Made by a program: the position numbers and the translations under genes
Shown: positions 1 through 13,190 of the stretch, in pieces
Numbering within the stretch: the first letter of the stretch is position 1
Layout: each line of letters opens with the position of its first letter
Assembly (NCBI RefSeq): GCF_900111105.1
Contig: NZ_FOGC01000003.1
Coordinates: 208,865-272,864 of the forward strand
Reading direction: 5' to 3'
DNA length: 64,000 nucleotides
DNA from: Rosenbergiella nectarea
GTDB taxonomy: Bacteria; Pseudomonadota; Gammaproteobacteria; Enterobacterales; Enterobacteriaceae
The notes under the pieces: model-generated
What the model was told of the DNA's origin: nothing
Database searches by the model: none
What the model saw: only the letters and a program-made list of their open reading frames with translations

Positions 1-3
1 ATC

Positions 4-692
4 TCATTCCGAAGTTGTAGTGCTCATTTCCATCGATAACCTCATTGCACACTCTGTTAAGGCGGTCATCGTAGGATCGTGAAAGCCATAACGTTGGAAA
101 GTGTCTATCATCTCTTGTAAGTAAGTGATATTCCTACCCAGAGGGCCTTGAGCGCGTGCAATCGTTCTCGCTTTAGAAATAATACTTTCCTCTGTTTTAA
201 ACAGAACATGTTGTGGATTCGCGACAAAGACTAAGGCTTCAATAATTTCACCACTCTCGAGGGTAAGAGACTGCCATGACGGTTGATAGCATCCGGTCAA
301 CATCTCTCTTTTCCACAGCAAAGCCAGCTCTGTTTCCCAATTTTCACAACATAATTTACACGCGCGGCCAGTTGTTCCCCCCCCCCTTTCACCAGCGCCA
401 GCATACGCCCAGGCGCCTCGGCGGTGCGCCTTCCTGCGATCAAACTTAAGCAAAAATCTCTCGACCATCCTCCTAGATAAGCAGTCACAACACGATCATA
501 ATCTCATAGCGGATTCCACATTAACGAACCGTAGCCAAACACCCATAGCGGCCCTTTACTCGGCTTATTCATCAGAAAGGTCTGTAACGAAGCAGTACGT
601 TGTTCTGCAGAAAGCAATAAACTCTCTTCGATAGGGCCAAAAGAAGATTGGCAGTCAGCACTTTTCAAAAACTCTCGGGTTAGCACAACCAC
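4..692 (-). pseudogene. chaC: ChaC-type gamma-glutamylcyclotransferase, broken
   Basis: The translation follows E. coli ChaC, the enzyme that degrades glutathione to 5-oxoproline and Cys-Gly, from its N-terminus through the substrate-binding loop GYGSLMWNP. An in-frame TGA at 504-506 directly follows that motif, and the same frame then continues with the expected spacing (GGWSRDFC, GRMLAL). A second lesion lies at a run of ten C at 377-386 (G on the coding strand), after which homology resumes in another frame (LLWKREM, TGCYQPSW). With two independent lesions it is unlikely to be functional. The gene is divergent from chaA, as in E. coli, but chaB is absent. Sequencing error could explain the homopolymer but less easily the TGA. 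Confidence 0.85.
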
Positions 693-1112
693 ACCTCTCC
701 GCTATTAACACCCCCCTTCATGACAAAGTCCGTGATCAGAGTGAAGGCTCAGGCGTTGTAAAATTCGCAAAAAATCATTTCCTATTACTCACGAGAAGGA
801 TTTACTGAGCGCGTATCTTAAAAGGATTATTCTAGCCTCTATTTCACCTTTACTGAAACAAACCGGTAAAAACAAAGGTTATAATGACTTTATTACGACA
901 TTAATCCTCACCATAACTTCGCTAGGCTAATTTTAAAGGTGTTTATTATCAATCTATTGAGAGGAATATTTGGTTTTTCGAAGGCTTCAAGCTAAGTAAA
1001 GCAAAGTAAAACAAAGTGATCTCATTAAAATATTTGCTATAGTTATTATTCCCCCTTTAGGAATATTCTATTGGCGAGTCGACTCTCGCTACACACAGCA
1101 TAAGGAGAACGG
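693..1112. other. Intergenic region between chaC remnant and chaA
   Basis: This 420-base A+T-rich stretch holds no coding sequence that I can support. In E. coli the small gene chaB occupies this place, and no trace of it is seen. It must contain the chaA promoter and leader; a purine-rich ribosome binding site (AAGGAG) sits at 1102-1107, just before the chaA ATG. Confidence 0.6.
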
Positions 1113-2204
1113 ATGCCTGGAAAAGAAAGAACACGTCATAAAGAGTTTAGTTTGGTGCTTCCCATTTTGGCCATCGGTCTATTATTAGGATTTGGGCCCC
1201 CAGAGAGCTTACTATTAACCACTGGAATGAATATCATTGCTTTAGTTGCGATTCTCTCCAGTGCCTTTAGCGTCGTTCGTCACGCAGACGTACTCGCACA
1301 CCGACTCGGTGAACCTTACGGCTCTCTGGTGCTTACTCTTTCAGTCGTGATTTTAGAGGTGAGTTTAATCTCTGCATTAATGGCGACGGGCAGCGCTGAA
1401 CCCACCTTAATGCGCGATACGCTCTATTCAATTATTATGATTGTGATAGGGGGATTGGTAGGCTTTGCTTTATTGTTGGGCGGGGGGAAATTTGCCACAC
1501 AATACGTTAATCTCGCCGGCGTGAAGCAGTACCTGATAGCGATCTTCCCACTCGCTATGTTGATTTTGATTTTTCCTAATGCCTTACCCGGTGGTAACTT
1601 TACCACGGGACAATCGCTATTGATTGCGGCGCTTTCTGCCGTTATGTATGGCGTTTTTCTGTTAATTCAGACCAAGACGCATCAAAGCCTGTTTGTTTAT
1701 GAACATGAAGACGATAGCGACGATGGTGACCCTCATCACGGTAAGCCATCTGCTCACAGTAGCACATGGCACAGTATCTGGTTAGTGGTACACCTTATCG
1801 CCGTTATCAGTGTGACTAAGCTCAATGCCCCCGTCTTGGAAAACTTACTCCACGCGTTGCATGCTCCTCAGCAATTTACGGGCTTCTTGATTGCGTTGTT
1901 AATCTTATCACCTGAAGGATTAGGGGCCATTAAAGCAGTACTGGCTAACCAAGTGCAACGTGCGATGAATCTGTTCTTTGGATCAGTCATTGCAACGATC
2001 TCGTTAACCGTACCTGTCATTACGATTATTGCAACAATAACGGGGAGTGAGTTACATTTTGGATTAGACGCGCCGCAAATGGTGGTCTTAGCAAGTGTGT
2101 TGATCCTGAGCCAGATCTCTTTCTCAACCGGTAGAACTAATGTCTTAAATGGCGTGGCACACCTTGTTTTATTTGTCGCCTATTTAATGACCGTAATGTT
2201 GTAA
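1113..2204 (+). CDS. chaA: Sodium-calcium/proton antiporter ChaA
   Basis: Inner-membrane cation/proton antiporter of the CaCA family, which exports Na+, Ca2+ and in E. coli also K+ at alkaline pH. The 363-residue protein is close to the 366 of E. coli ChaA. It has about eleven hydrophobic segments, the conserved acidic alpha-repeat motif around residues 74-85 (LSVVILEVSLI) and its counterpart near residue 269 (LSPEGLGAIKA). A His/Asp-rich cytosolic loop lies near residues 195-215 (DDSDDGD). The AAGGAG ribosome binding site supports this start. It is convergent with kdsA over a shared bidirectional terminator. Confidence 0.95.
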   Translation: MPGKERTRHKEFSLVLPILAIGLLLGFGPPESLLLTTGMNIIALVAILSSAFSVVRHADVLAHRLGEPYGSLVLTLSVVILEVSLISALMATGSAEPTLMRDTLYSIIMIVIGGLVGFALLLGGGKFATQYVNLAGVKQYLIAIFPLAMLILIFPNALPGGNFTTGQSLLIAALSAVMYGVFLLIQTKTHQSLFVYEHEDDSDDGDPHHGKPSAHSSTWHSIWLVVHLIAVISVTKLNAPVLENLLHALHAPQQFTGFLIALLILSPEGLGAIKAVLANQVQRAMNLFFGSVIATISLTVPVITIIATITGSELHFGLDAPQMVVLASVLILSQISFSTGRTNVLNGVAHLVLFVAYLMTVML

Positions 2205-2216
2205 TGCATTGACGTA

Positions 2217-2243
2217 AAAAAAGGGCCTTTAGGCCCTTTTTTA
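2217..2243. terminator. Bidirectional terminator between chaA and kdsA
   Basis: A G+C-rich hairpin, AAAAGGGCCT / AGGCCCTTTT, is flanked by A and T runs on both sides, so it can end transcripts from chaA (+) and from the kdsA operon (-). It abuts the kdsA stop codon. Confidence 0.9.
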
Positions 2244-3943
<1,700 letters not shown>

Positions 3944-4023
3944 CATTTTCTCCCTATTGATAAATAAGCCAAGCAACGCAAGGCTCTACTCTGTCGAGAT
4001 ATAGTTTTCAAATAATTCATGAT

Positions 4024-4875
4024 TCACAACAATTTTTTCGATACTTGAGCGAATTTGCCATAAGTCACCCGTGGATTACCACCATAATCAACCCGTGTCG
4101 CCACGGCGTCAAATCCTGCCGAGATAAAAAGCGCTTGGACGTGTTGATGCTGCTGCCAGCCATGCTCAGCGAGAAGCCACCCTCCTGGTGCTAACCATTG
4201 CGAGGCCTGCTGAATAATAAGCTGTAAGTCAGCGAGCCCATTTTGCGAAGCCACTAAGGCGCTGCGAGGCTCGAAATTAACATCACCTTGCGTCAGATGG
4301 GGATCATCAGCATCGATATAGGGCGGATTGGTCACAATCATATCGAAAGCGATTGGCGATAACGCCTCGAACCAGTGACTCAGTTGAAACTGACAATTCT
4401 CAATGGCGAGACGCTGCGCGTTACCACGCGCTAAGTCAACCGCGTCAGGGATACGATCCACCCCAATAAAGTGAGATTCTGGCCGCTCACTGGCCAAGGC
4501 TAACGCTATCGCGCCTGTCCCCGTGCCGAGATCCAACACCTTAACCGGCGTGGCGGGAAGAAGACTGAGTGCCTGTTCAACTAACACCTCTGTGTCAGGC
4601 CGAGGGATTAACGTCGCTGGAGAAACCGTCAAGGGTAAAGACCAAAACTCACGTTGTCCACACAGGTAGGCGATCGGCTCCCCTTGGCCGCGACGCGCGA
4701 TAAGCTCAGACAAAGTGCTATGCTGCTCAATCGTTAATGCATAATCATCAAAAGCGATTAACCAACTTCTGGGCTTATCAAGTACATGGCTAAGAATAAC
4801 CTCAGCATCTCGCTTTGCGCTGTCACTGTGCGGCAATAATGGGAGTACGTCGCGTAGCCAGTGACGGATCTGCAT
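4024..4875 (-). CDS. prmC: Peptide chain release factor N5-glutamine methyltransferase
   Basis: Methylates the glutamine of the GGQ motif of release factors RF1 and RF2, using S-adenosylmethionine, which raises termination efficiency. The SAM-binding motif VLDLGTGTGAIALAL and the catalytic NPPY motif (IVTNPPYIDADD) are intact. Its ATG overlaps the prfA stop codon (TAATG), so it is translationally coupled to its own substrate RF1. Length is 283 residues against 277 in E. coli. Confidence 0.97.
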   Translation of the reverse strand: MQIRHWLRDVLPLLPHSDSAKRDAEVILSHVLDKPRSWLIAFDDYALTIEQHSTLSELIARRGQGEPIAYLCGQREFWSLPLTVSPATLIPRPDTEVLVEQALSLLPATPVKVLDLGTGTGAIALALASERPESHFIGVDRIPDAVDLARGNAQRLAIENCQFQLSHWFEALSPIAFDMIVTNPPYIDADDPHLTQGDVNFEPRSALVASQNGLADLQLIIQQASQWLAPGGWLLAEHGWQQHQHVQALFISAGFDAVATRVDYGGNPRVTYGKFAQVSKKLL

Positions 4876-5957
4876 TACTCTTGACCTGCTAAGGCCGCCA
4901 GCTGATCGGCTTGGTGCTCTTGTACGACAGGTTCGATAAGGCTTTCGAGTTTCCCTTGCATCGTCTCGTCTAAGCGATAGATGGTAAGATTGATACGGTG
5001 ATCAGTGATACGACCTTGCGGGAAATTATAGGTTCTAATTCGGTCAGAACGGTCACCGCTGCCAAGCAGATTGCGACGCGTAGAAGCCTCTTCTTCATGG
5101 CGTTTCGCCATTTCAGCGGCATGAATTCTCGCCCCAAGTACAGAAAGAGCTTTGGCTTTGTTCTTATGCTGTGAACGCTCGTCCTGACACTCGACCACGA
5201 TACCCGTCGGTAAGTGCGTAATACGAATCGCCGAGTCAGTGGTGTTAACGTGCTGACCCCCAGCTCCCGATGAACGGAACGTATCAATTTTTAGATCCGA
5301 CGGATTGATATCTGGAAGTTCCGCTTCGGGGATCTCTGGCATCACAGCAACGGTACAGGCCGAAGTATGGATACGCCCTTGTGATTCCGTTTCCGGAACA
5401 CGTTGCACGCGGTGACCACCGGATTCGAATTTCATCCGCCCGTAGACGCCAACCCCTTCAATCCGAGCGATAATCTCTTTGTATCCTCCGTGCTCGCCTT
5501 CGTTGGCACTCACGACTTCCACACGCCAGCGGTTCGCTTCTGCATAACGGCTATACATTCTGAATAAGTCGCCAGCAAACAGTGCCGCCTCGTCACCGCC
5601 GGTTCCGGCACGGACTTCCACGAAGCATGAACGCTCATCGTCAGGATCTTTCGGTAAGAGTAAGACTTGCAGCAATTGCTCAAGCTCTTCACTTTGCGCT
5701 TTCGCCTCTTTAAGTTCTTCTGAGGCCATTTCGCGCATTTCGGGATCGGCTAACATTTCATTGGCCGTTTCAATATCTTCTTGTACCTTACACCACTGAC
5801 GGAAACAGTTGGTCACGTCAGTCAGTTGAGCATATTCCCTGGAGAGTGCCCGAAAACGCTCTTGGTCGGCGATAACACCTGCATCACCGAGCATCGCTTC
5901 GACTTCCTCATGACGTTCCTGTAAGGCTTCAAGTTTGGCAACAATAGAAGATTTCAT
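4875..5957 (-). CDS. prfA: Peptide chain release factor 1
   Basis: Decodes UAA and UAG and triggers peptide release on the ribosome. The stop-codon recognition motif PET ([13 protein letters not shown]) and the catalytic GGQ loop ([10 protein letters not shown]) are both present, and the length of 360 residues equals that of E. coli RF1. It lies 44 bp downstream of hemA and overlaps prmC, as in other Enterobacterales. Confidence 0.98.
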   Translation of the reverse strand: MKSSIVAKLEALQERHEEVEAMLGDAGVIADQERFRALSREYAQLTDVTNCFRQWCKVQEDIETANEMLADPEMREMASEELKEAKAQSEELEQLLQVLLLPKDPDDERSCFVEVRAGTGGDEAALFAGDLFRMYSRYAEANRWRVEVVSANEGEHGGYKEIIARIEGVGVYGRMKFESGGHRVQRVPETESQGRIHTSACTVAVMPEIPEAELPDINPSDLKIDTFRSSGAGGQHVNTTDSAIRITHLPTGIVVECQDERSQHKNKAKALSVLGARIHAAEMAKRHEEEASTRRNLLGSGDRSDRIRTYNFPQGRITDHRINLTIYRLDETMQGKLESLIEPVVQEHQADQLAALAGQE

Positions 5958-6001
5958 GTATGAATTATTTGTCCAATAACAAAAGGGGAAATAGCCTGAT
6001 C

Positions 6002-7258
6002 CTAGCTTAGGCCTAGGCTATCACGCAGGATTTGTAAACGTTCAGCATCGCCTTCACGCGCGGCTTGCTGAAGAGATTTTGTGGGTGAGTGAATCAAACG
6101 ATTAGTGAGCTTGTGGGCCATCTCTTGCATCACCTTCTGCGGATCTTGACCTTGAGAAAGTGCTGATAATGCCCGTTGCATTAACTCTTCACGGATATCT
6201 TCTGCTTGATGCCGATAATCACGGATCACATCGACGGCATTTTGTGCTTGCAGCCAAGCCATGAACTCACCGCTCTCTTGCACCACGATGGTCTCTGCTT
6301 CAACGGCGGCGGCTTCACGTTGTGCCATATTGTGTTGAATAATCGCTTGCAAGTCATCCACCGTATAGAGATATGCGGAATCCAATTTGCCGACTTCCGG
6401 CTCGACATCGCGAGGAACAGCAATATCAACGATCAGCATAGGTTGATGACGTCGTTGCTTTAACGCACTTTCGACCATCCCTTTCCCGATGACCGGCAGC
6501 GGGCTAGCCGTGGAAGAGATAATTATATCAGCGGACGCAATGTGTTCAGGTAACGAACCAAAATCAATCACTTCGGCATTCACTTCTTCCGCTAGACGCT
6601 GTGCTCGTTCACGGGTACGGTTAGTGATCATCAGGCGTTTGACCTGATGTTCGCGCAGATGACGCGCGACCAACTCAATGGTTTCACCCGCTCCCACTAA
6701 TAAAACGGTAACTTTCTTTAGTGATTCAAAAATTTGTCGCGCCAAGGTGCAGGCGGCAAAGGCCACGGAGACCGCGCTACTGCCTATCTCGGTTTCAGTC
6801 CTCACGCGTTTAGCAACTGAGAAGGTTTTTTGGAACATACGCTCCAGTTCACCATTAATGACGTGGCCCCGCTGTGATTCGGCGTAAGCTTTTTTAACCT
6901 GCCCGAGAATTTGCGGCTCGCCCAGCACTAATGAATCGAGCCCACTCGCGACACGCATCAAGTGACTCACGGCAGCATTATTCTGATGCCAGTAAAGGCT
7001 ATTGAGGACTTCGGTTTCGTCAAGATGATGGTAATTACATAACCACTCGATCAACTGTTGTTGAATATCGTGCTGTTCATCAACACTCAAGTAGAGTTCG
7101 GTGCGGTTGCACGTGGATAAGACTACGCCACTGTGCACTGACGGCTGAGACAGTAAGCTGTCTAGTGCGTTGTCTAAGATATCAGGGCCAAACGCCACCC
7201 GTTCGCGAAGCGCGACAGGAGCAGTTTTGTGATTTATTCCAAGTGCTAGCAGCGTCAT
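6002..7258 (-). CDS. hemA: Glutamyl-tRNA reductase
   Basis: Catalyses the NADPH-dependent reduction of glutamyl-tRNA to glutamate-1-semialdehyde, the first committed step of tetrapyrrole synthesis. The active-site cysteine is at residue 50 ([12 protein letters not shown]) and the NADPH-binding segment VLLVGAGET is intact. Length (418) and N-terminus match E. coli, where this N-terminal region makes the enzyme a target of haem-dependent proteolysis. First gene of the hemA-prfA-prmC operon and divergent from lolB. Confidence 0.97.
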   Translation of the reverse strand: MTLLALGINHKTAPVALRERVAFGPDILDNALDSLLSQPSVHSGVVLSTCNRTELYLSVDEQHDIQQQLIEWLCNYHHLDETEVLNSLYWHQNNAAVSHLMRVASGLDSLVLGEPQILGQVKKAYAESQRGHVINGELERMFQKTFSVAKRVRTETEIGSSAVSVAFAACTLARQIFESLKKVTVLLVGAGETIELVARHLREHQVKRLMITNRTRERAQRLAEEVNAEVIDFGSLPEHIASADIIISSTASPLPVIGKGMVESALKQRRHQPMLIVDIAVPRDVEPEVGKLDSAYLYTVDDLQAIIQHNMAQREAAAVEAETIVVQESGEFMAWLQAQNAVDVIRDYRHQAEDIREELMQRALSALSQGQDPQKVMQEMAHKLTNRLIHSPTKSLQQAAREGDAERLQILRDSLGLS

Positions 7259-7450
7259 AATGATGTGATTACTTTTACCCTACAAACCTTACAGGCATTT
7301 TGTGCGGCCATTCTACAAGATGCTTACTGTCATGAAAAGCCATACAAAAGATAAGTGTGTAATAAGATTCTTTTCTGCCATGTGTTATGCTGAATATAGC
7401 ATTGATCGTTAAAGTCCGCCGTCATAGACGGCCCCGTCAAGGAGAAAAGC
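7259..7450. promoter_or_regulatory. Divergent hemA / lolB promoter region
   Basis: The 192 bp between the divergent hemA and lolB start codons must carry both promoters. I do not pick individual boxes with confidence. The lolB ribosome binding site AAGGAG lies at 7439-7444, ahead of a GTG start. Confidence 0.5.
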
Positions 7451-8080
7451 GTGCGAGTTATTCCTGCAAAGCGTTTAAGTGTGGTGATCCCGGTGGTCAC
7501 TCTGTTGTTAAGTGCCTGTGTTTCTCATCAAGCTCCTCAAGGGCCGGGAAAAAGCCCTGACTCGGTGCAATGGAAACAGCATCAAGCCCAAGTCCGCACC
7601 GTGACGCATTTTGAGACTCGTGGCGCCTTTGCCTATCTTTCAGATAAACAAAAAGTTTACGCGCGTTTTAACTGGCAGCAACAAGCGACCGACCGCTACC
7701 GTCTATTACTCACCAGTCCTATCGGCAGCACCGAGTTGCAACTCGACCAACAAGGTAATACCGTCCAGCTAGTGGACAATAAAGGCCAGCGTTACATGAG
7801 CCACGATGCCCAGGCGATGATTACCAAACTTACCGGAATGCAGATCCCCTTAGATAATTTACGTCAGTGGATGTTAGGTCTACCGGGTAATGCCGATCAC
7901 TTCACCTTGAACGATAATTACCAGTTACAGAGCGCGGATTACAGCCAAAATGGGGTTACTTGGCATGTCTCGATCAGCAGCTATAACAATACCGTCTCGC
8001 CAGCACTGCCTGCGAATGTCGAGTTAACGACTGAGGGGCAACGGATTAAATTACGTATGGATAGCTGGACGACACAATGA
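7451..8080 (+). CDS. lolB: Outer-membrane lipoprotein LolB
   Basis: Receives lipoproteins from the periplasmic carrier LolA and inserts them into the outer membrane. A signal peptide ends in the lipobox LLLSAC, giving a lipidated cysteine near residue 23. The body shows LolB signatures ([32 protein letters not shown]). It has 209 residues against 207 in E. coli. The GTG start is supported by AAGGAG. It overlaps ispE by four bases (ATGA), so the two are probably coupled. Confidence 0.95.
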   Translation: MRVIPAKRLSVVIPVVTLLLSACVSHQAPQGPGKSPDSVQWKQHQAQVRTVTHFETRGAFAYLSDKQKVYARFNWQQQATDRYRLLLTSPIGSTELQLDQQGNTVQLVDNKGQRYMSHDAQAMITKLTGMQIPLDNLRQWMLGLPGNADHFTLNDNYQLQSADYSQNGVTWHVSISSYNNTVSPALPANVELTTEGQRIKLRMDSWTTQ

Positions 8081-8931
8081 TCGAACGTTGGCCCTCCCCT
8101 GGGAAGTTAAACTTATTTCTCTTTATCACTGGTCAACGTGATGACGGCTACCATAGCCTTCAGACCTTATTTCAGTTTCTGGATTACGGTGATGAAATGA
8201 CCTTCGCGGTGGATCAGCACGCTCATATTCGACTGCTGAACGAGATTGAAAATGTTCCCTGCGAAGAAAACCTGATCTATCGCGCCGCCCAATGTCTTAA
8301 GACTCAAGCCATTGCCGATAAGCGTTGTGAGGAGACCGTGGGGGTCACCATTGGAATTAATAAGATACTGCCAATGGGAGGCGGCCTAGGCGGTGGATCA
8401 TCCAACGCCGCGACCACGCTTATTGCACTCAATCAATTATGGCATCTCAACTATTCGTTAGCGCAACTCGCCGACTTAGGTTTGGCGCTTGGCGCTGATG
8501 TGCCCATTTTTGTGCAGGGCTATGCTGCCTTAGCCGAAGGGATAGGTGAACAACTGACACCGGTACAACCTGTGGAGAAATGGTATCTGGTCGCTCACCC
8601 AAACGTGAGTATCCCTACCCCGGTTATTTTCAACGATCCCGAACTGACCCGTAATAGCCCGGTACGTACTGTAGAACAATTAATGCATTCCCCTTGGTCG
8701 AATGATTGTGAAGCCATTGCAAGAAAACGTTTTCGTAAGGTTGATGAACTACTCAACTGGCTGCTAGAATACGCTCCGTCAAGACTGACGGGCACCGGTG
8801 CTTGCGTGTTTGCTGAATTCGACAGTGAAGCCGCTGCTCGCCAAGTCCTTACCCTCACTCCACCTTGGATGACCTGTTTTGTTGCAAAGGGCGCTACTAT
8901 TTCCTTATTGCATCGACAGTTATCGGAGTGA
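8077..8931 (+). CDS. ispE: 4-diphosphocytidyl-2-C-methyl-D-erythritol kinase
   Basis: GHMP-family kinase that phosphorylates CDP-methylerythritol in the non-mevalonate isoprenoid pathway. The N-terminal [12 protein letters not shown] segment and the glycine-rich ATP-binding loop [14 protein letters not shown] (about residues 95-108) are typical. Length 284 residues against 283 in E. coli. It is coupled to lolB by an ATGA overlap and followed by prs about 120 bp on, the usual order. Confidence 0.97.
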   Translation: MIERWPSPGKLNLFLFITGQRDDGYHSLQTLFQFLDYGDEMTFAVDQHAHIRLLNEIENVPCEENLIYRAAQCLKTQAIADKRCEETVGVTIGINKILPMGGGLGGGSSNAATTLIALNQLWHLNYSLAQLADLGLALGADVPIFVQGYAALAEGIGEQLTPVQPVEKWYLVAHPNVSIPTPVIFNDPELTRNSPVRTVEQLMHSPWSNDCEAIARKRFRKVDELLNWLLEYAPSRLTGTGACVFAEFDSEAAARQVLTLTPPWMTCFVAKGATISLLHRQLSE

Positions 8932-9048
8932 TTGGCGGCAGGTAACTGGCTCACCCGTTTCAGAGCCTGTACCTGCTGTTACTTACCTATACCTGTGAGA
9001 TTGCCCGATTACGGTGGGCATTCTTTGGACCCAAAGCCTGAGGTTTAA

Positions 9049-9999
<951 letters not shown>

Positions 10000-10004
10000 T
10001 CGCG

Positions 10005-10033
10005 TAAAAATGGGCCTTTCGGCCCATTTTTTT
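10005..10033. terminator. Terminator shared by prs and ychH
   Basis: Hairpin ATGGGCC / GGCCCAT with an A run before and a T run after, lying between two convergent genes, so it probably works in both directions. Confidence 0.9.
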
Positions 10034-10040
10034 AAATCCA

Positions 10041-10310
10041 TTATGGATGACGACGCCGATGCGGATGACGTTGGTGAAACCGCAGTAAATAGTATTTTTC
10101 GCACACTTTCTCACGGCCGCTTATTTGCGCGCCCATCAGCCAGAAAAACGCACCCAGAAAAATACCCAGCACAGAACCGGTCGCCCAGCTCTCCGTAAAT
10201 ATCGACCCTTGCGCTTGACTCAGTAAAGCAATCAACAGACTACTGACCGATAGCACCAGCCCTACCACCATTAAACTATTGCCTAACAACGAAGTATGTA
10301 CGCGTTTCAT
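10041..10310 (-). CDS. ychH: YchH family stress-associated membrane protein
   Basis: Small inner-membrane protein of 89 residues (92 in E. coli). Two transmembrane segments lie at about residues 10-32 and 45-63, and the basic C-terminus is rich in His and Arg (HQRHPHRRRHP). Conserved positions include SLLGN near the start and the REKVCEKYY segment. E. coli YchH is induced by stress and linked to biofilm formation, but its mechanism is unknown. It sits between prs and pth in opposite orientation, as in E. coli. Confidence 0.88.
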   Translation of the reverse strand: MKRVHTSLLGNSLMVVGLVLSVSSLLIALLSQAQGSIFTESWATGSVLGIFLGAFFWLMGAQISGREKVCEKYYLLRFHQRHPHRRRHP

Positions 10311-10510
10311 TCGCTTCTCCTTAGCAAAACTCTTACGTTAATTGACAAAAGTTTAAATACTTATGACGTTATTATCTTTAACCGCGATCACAATCTGTGA
10401 CATTTTTAACACTTTGTGCGGGGTGGCAAAACGCGCTTGCGGGAATGTTTTTGAACTTTCTATAACCCTTGCAGTACACTAGCGGTTTTGCCGCGCATAG
10501 GATGATCCCA

Positions 10511-11098
10511 GTGAGTACCATTAAATTAATTGTTGGTTTAGCGAATCCCGGTGCCGAGTATGCCGCCACGCGTCACAACGCTGGGGCTTGGTATACCGAC
10601 CTACTGGCCGACCGTTTTCGCCAACCGTTAAAAGAAGAAGCGAAATTTTTTGGCGCGACGGCGCGTCTCTCAATCGCTGGGGAAGACATCCGCCTGCTCG
10701 TCCCGACAACTTTTATGAATTTAAGTGGTAAAGCAGTCGCCGCCATGGCGAATTTTTACCGTATTCAACCGCAGGAGATCTTGGTGGCTCACGATGAGAT
10801 GGATCTCCTCCCTGGCGTCGCCAAGTTCAAACAAGGCGGTGGCCACGGTGGCCACAACGGTTTGAAAGATATCATTAGCAAACTGGGGAATGTTGCCGAT
10901 TTCCATCGCTTACGTATTGGTATCGGGCATCCAGGTGACCGCAATAAGGTGACGGGCTTTGTATTAGGAAAACCGCCGCTGAGCGAGCAAAAGTTAATCG
11001 ATGATGCGATTGATGAAGCCGCACGCTGTACGGAAGTATGGTTAAAAGAAGATCGCCTACGCGCCATGAACCGTCTCCACAGCTTTAAAGCAAGTTGA
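10511..11098 (+). CDS. pth: Peptidyl-tRNA hydrolase
   Basis: Recycles peptidyl-tRNAs released prematurely from ribosomes by cleaving the ester bond. The catalytic histidine is in TRHNAG at residue 22, and [12 protein letters not shown] and [10 protein letters not shown] are intact. The frame is open from 10469, but homology begins at the GTG at 10511, which has AGGA eight bases upstream and gives 195 residues (194 in E. coli). It is followed by ychF, as usual. Confidence 0.95.
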   Translation: MSTIKLIVGLANPGAEYAATRHNAGAWYTDLLADRFRQPLKEEAKFFGATARLSIAGEDIRLLVPTTFMNLSGKAVAAMANFYRIQPQEILVAHDEMDLLPGVAKFKQGGGHGGHNGLKDIISKLGNVADFHRLRIGIGHPGDRNKVTGFVLGKPPLSEQKLIDDAIDEAARCTEVWLKEDRLRAMNRLHSFKAS

Positions 11099-11199
11099 GT
11101 GCGCTGCCCTCTTTGCCAAAAGTTGTGTATAATGCGACAAATTTTCTGCTATCCAGCGCGCTGTCGCGCAGCATAATTAACGTAATAAGGTAGTCAAGC

Positions 11200-12291
11200 A
11201 TGGGATTCAAATGCGGTATCGTGGGCCTGCCAAATGTCGGTAAATCCACTCTTTTTAATGCACTGACGAAAGCAGGTATCGAAGCGGCTAACTTTCCGTT
11301 TTGTACCATTGAACCGAATACCGGCGTGGTCCCCATGCCCGATACTCGTCTCGATCAACTTGCTGAGATTGTGAAACCCCAACGTACCATCGCCACCACC
11401 ATGGAATTCGTCGATATCGCCGGATTGGTAAAAGGCGCGTCAAAGGGTGAAGGTCTGGGTAACCAATTCTTGACTAACATCCGCGAAACCGAAGCCATTG
11501 GCCACGTTGTTCGCTGTTTCGAAAACGATAACATTATCCACGTCTCTGGGACAGTTAACCCTGCTGACGATATCGATGTCATCAACACCGAACTTGCGCT
11601 ATCCGATCTCGATACCTGTGAGCGTGCGATTCAACGCCTACAGAAGAAAGCGAAAGGCGGCGATAAAGACGCAAAAACTGAGCTAGCCGTATTAGAAAAA
11701 TGCCTGCCGCATTTAGAAAATGCCGGGATGTTACGCAGCCTTAGCCTCGATGCGGATGAGAAAGCCGCTATTCGCTACTTAAGCTTCCTGACGCTCAAAC
11801 CGACGATGTATATCGCTAACGTTAACGAAGATGGCTTCGATAATAACCCGTATTTAGATCAGGTTTACGCGATTGCTGAGCAAGAAGGTTCCGTCGTTGT
11901 TCCGGTCTGTGCCGCCGTCGAGTCCGATATCTCTGAGCTTGAAGACGACGAGCGTGACGAGTTTATGGCAGAACTGGGGATTGAAGAGCCGGGCTTAAAC
12001 CGTGTGATCCGCGCGGGTTATCGCCTCCTCAACCTGCAAACCTATTTCACTGCTGGGGTAAAAGAAGTGCGTGCGTGGACCATCCCGGTCGGCGCAACCG
12101 CCCCGCAAGCTGCAGGTAAAATCCATACTGACTTCGAGAAAGGCTTTATCCGTGCGCAAACCATCGGTTTCGACGATTTTGTCGCCAATAAAGGTGAACA
12201 AGGCGCGAAAGAAGCCGGAAAAATGCGTGCGGAAGGAAAAGAATATATCGTGAAAGATGGCGATATTATGAATTTCTTGTTTAATGTCTAA
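11200..12291 (+). CDS. ychF: Ribosome-binding ATPase YchF (Obg-like)
   Basis: P-loop ATPase of the Obg family, which binds ribosomes and in E. coli influences leaderless-mRNA translation and the oxidative stress response. The P-loop is GLPNVGKST at residues 9-17. The G4 motif is of the NxxE type (NVNE) that explains ATP rather than GTP preference, and a TGS domain forms the C-terminus ([13 protein letters not shown]). 363 residues, as in E. coli. It marks the end of the conserved block; an integrase remnant begins about 210 bp downstream. Confidence 0.97.
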   Translation: MGFKCGIVGLPNVGKSTLFNALTKAGIEAANFPFCTIEPNTGVVPMPDTRLDQLAEIVKPQRTIATTMEFVDIAGLVKGASKGEGLGNQFLTNIRETEAIGHVVRCFENDNIIHVSGTVNPADDIDVINTELALSDLDTCERAIQRLQKKAKGGDKDAKTELAVLEKCLPHLENAGMLRSLSLDADEKAAIRYLSFLTLKPTMYIANVNEDGFDNNPYLDQVYAIAEQEGSVVVPVCAAVESDISELEDDERDEFMAELGIEEPGLNRVIRAGYRLLNLQTYFTAGVKEVRAWTIPVGATAPQAAGKIHTDFEKGFIRAQTIGFDDFVANKGEQGAKEAGKMRAEGKEYIVKDGDIMNFLFNV

Positions 12292-12324
12292 GTAAAATTT
12301 GTTGTCTCATGAGGTTTCGCTGAA

Positions 12325-12410
12325 TCTCATAACAACAGAAAAACCCTATATAATCCACGTAATTGCGTGGATTTTTCATTTCATGCTGTCTTAATTCATC
12401 TCGTAACAAC
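12325..12410. repeat. Repeated dodecamers upstream of the integrase remnant
   Basis: TCTCATAACAAC at 12325-12336 recurs as TCTCGTAACAAC at 12399-12410, and a partly inverted version (GTTGTCTCATGA) begins at 12301. Short repeats just upstream of a P4-type integrase gene are where arm-type binding sites and the attachment site are expected. That role is inferred from position. Confidence 0.4.
12352..12378 (+). terminator. Probable ychF terminator
   Basis: Hairpin AATCCACG / CGTGGATT followed by TTTT, about 60 bp after the ychF stop codon. Confidence 0.65.
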
Positions 12411-12503
12411 GCTATCAAATGAGTACATTGATGAATACGATATTTTTCCGTCTTCATTTTAAGTGAGTACAATAACGGTATAATAATTAAACAAGGCCCC
12501 GTT

Positions 12504-13190
12504 ATGCCCATTGATATGCAATGCCGCACTGCTAAGCCGAAAGAAAAATTCTATCGACTCAATGATTTCAATGGTCTCTACCTCGAAGTGAAACCCAACG
12601 GCAAAAAGGCATGGCGCTATCGGTTTACACTCAACGGCAAATCCAGCATGTTCGCGCTGGGTGAGTACCCAACGGTCGAACTTGCCGAAGCTCGCGAGAG
12701 ATGTGAGCAAGCGCGTAAACAAGTCGCGGATGGAGTTAGCCCGACACAGGCTCGCCAGTTAGATAAGATCCGCAAGGTCAACGACGCATCCAACACCTTT
12801 GAGCTGATCGCTAAAGAGTAGTTGCAGATGAAAGACTGGGCCGCAATTACCAAAACGCGCCGACTGGATATGTTTGAACGAGCGGTTTTTCCCGCAATTG
12901 GTAAGCTGCCAGTCAGAGAGATCACTCCACATCACATTCTTAAAATTCTTCAGGAAACGGCTAAGCGCGGCGCTCCGACCGTTGCCGGTGAAGCCCACCG
13001 CACCATTTCATCCGTTTTTGAGCTGGCGGTGGCGACGCTCAGAGCAGATAGCGATCCTGTCTGGCCGGTGCGTAAGGCGATTCCGGCTAATAAGACACAG
13101 CACAAACAGGCATTGAGTCCGCAGCAAATAGGGAAGCTATTAAGCTGTTTTCACAACAGTCAGGGCTCGTATCAGGTTAATTATTATCGC
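12504..13190 (+). pseudogene. P4-type tyrosine integrase, N-terminal part only
   Basis: The N-terminus has the layout of P4-family integrases: an arm-type DNA-binding domain of the DUF4102 type (YRLNDFNGLYLEVKPNG, FALGEYPTVELAEAR) followed by the core-binding SAM-like domain (REITPHHILKIL). An in-frame TAG at 12819-12821 interrupts it, the same frame continues, and homology stops at about 13180 after QGSYQVNY. The catalytic domain with the Arg-His-Arg-Tyr residues is missing. The break runs directly into the 3' end of a truncated tle3 gene on the other strand, so a deletion joined the two. The element is therefore immobile by its own means. Confidence 0.85.
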
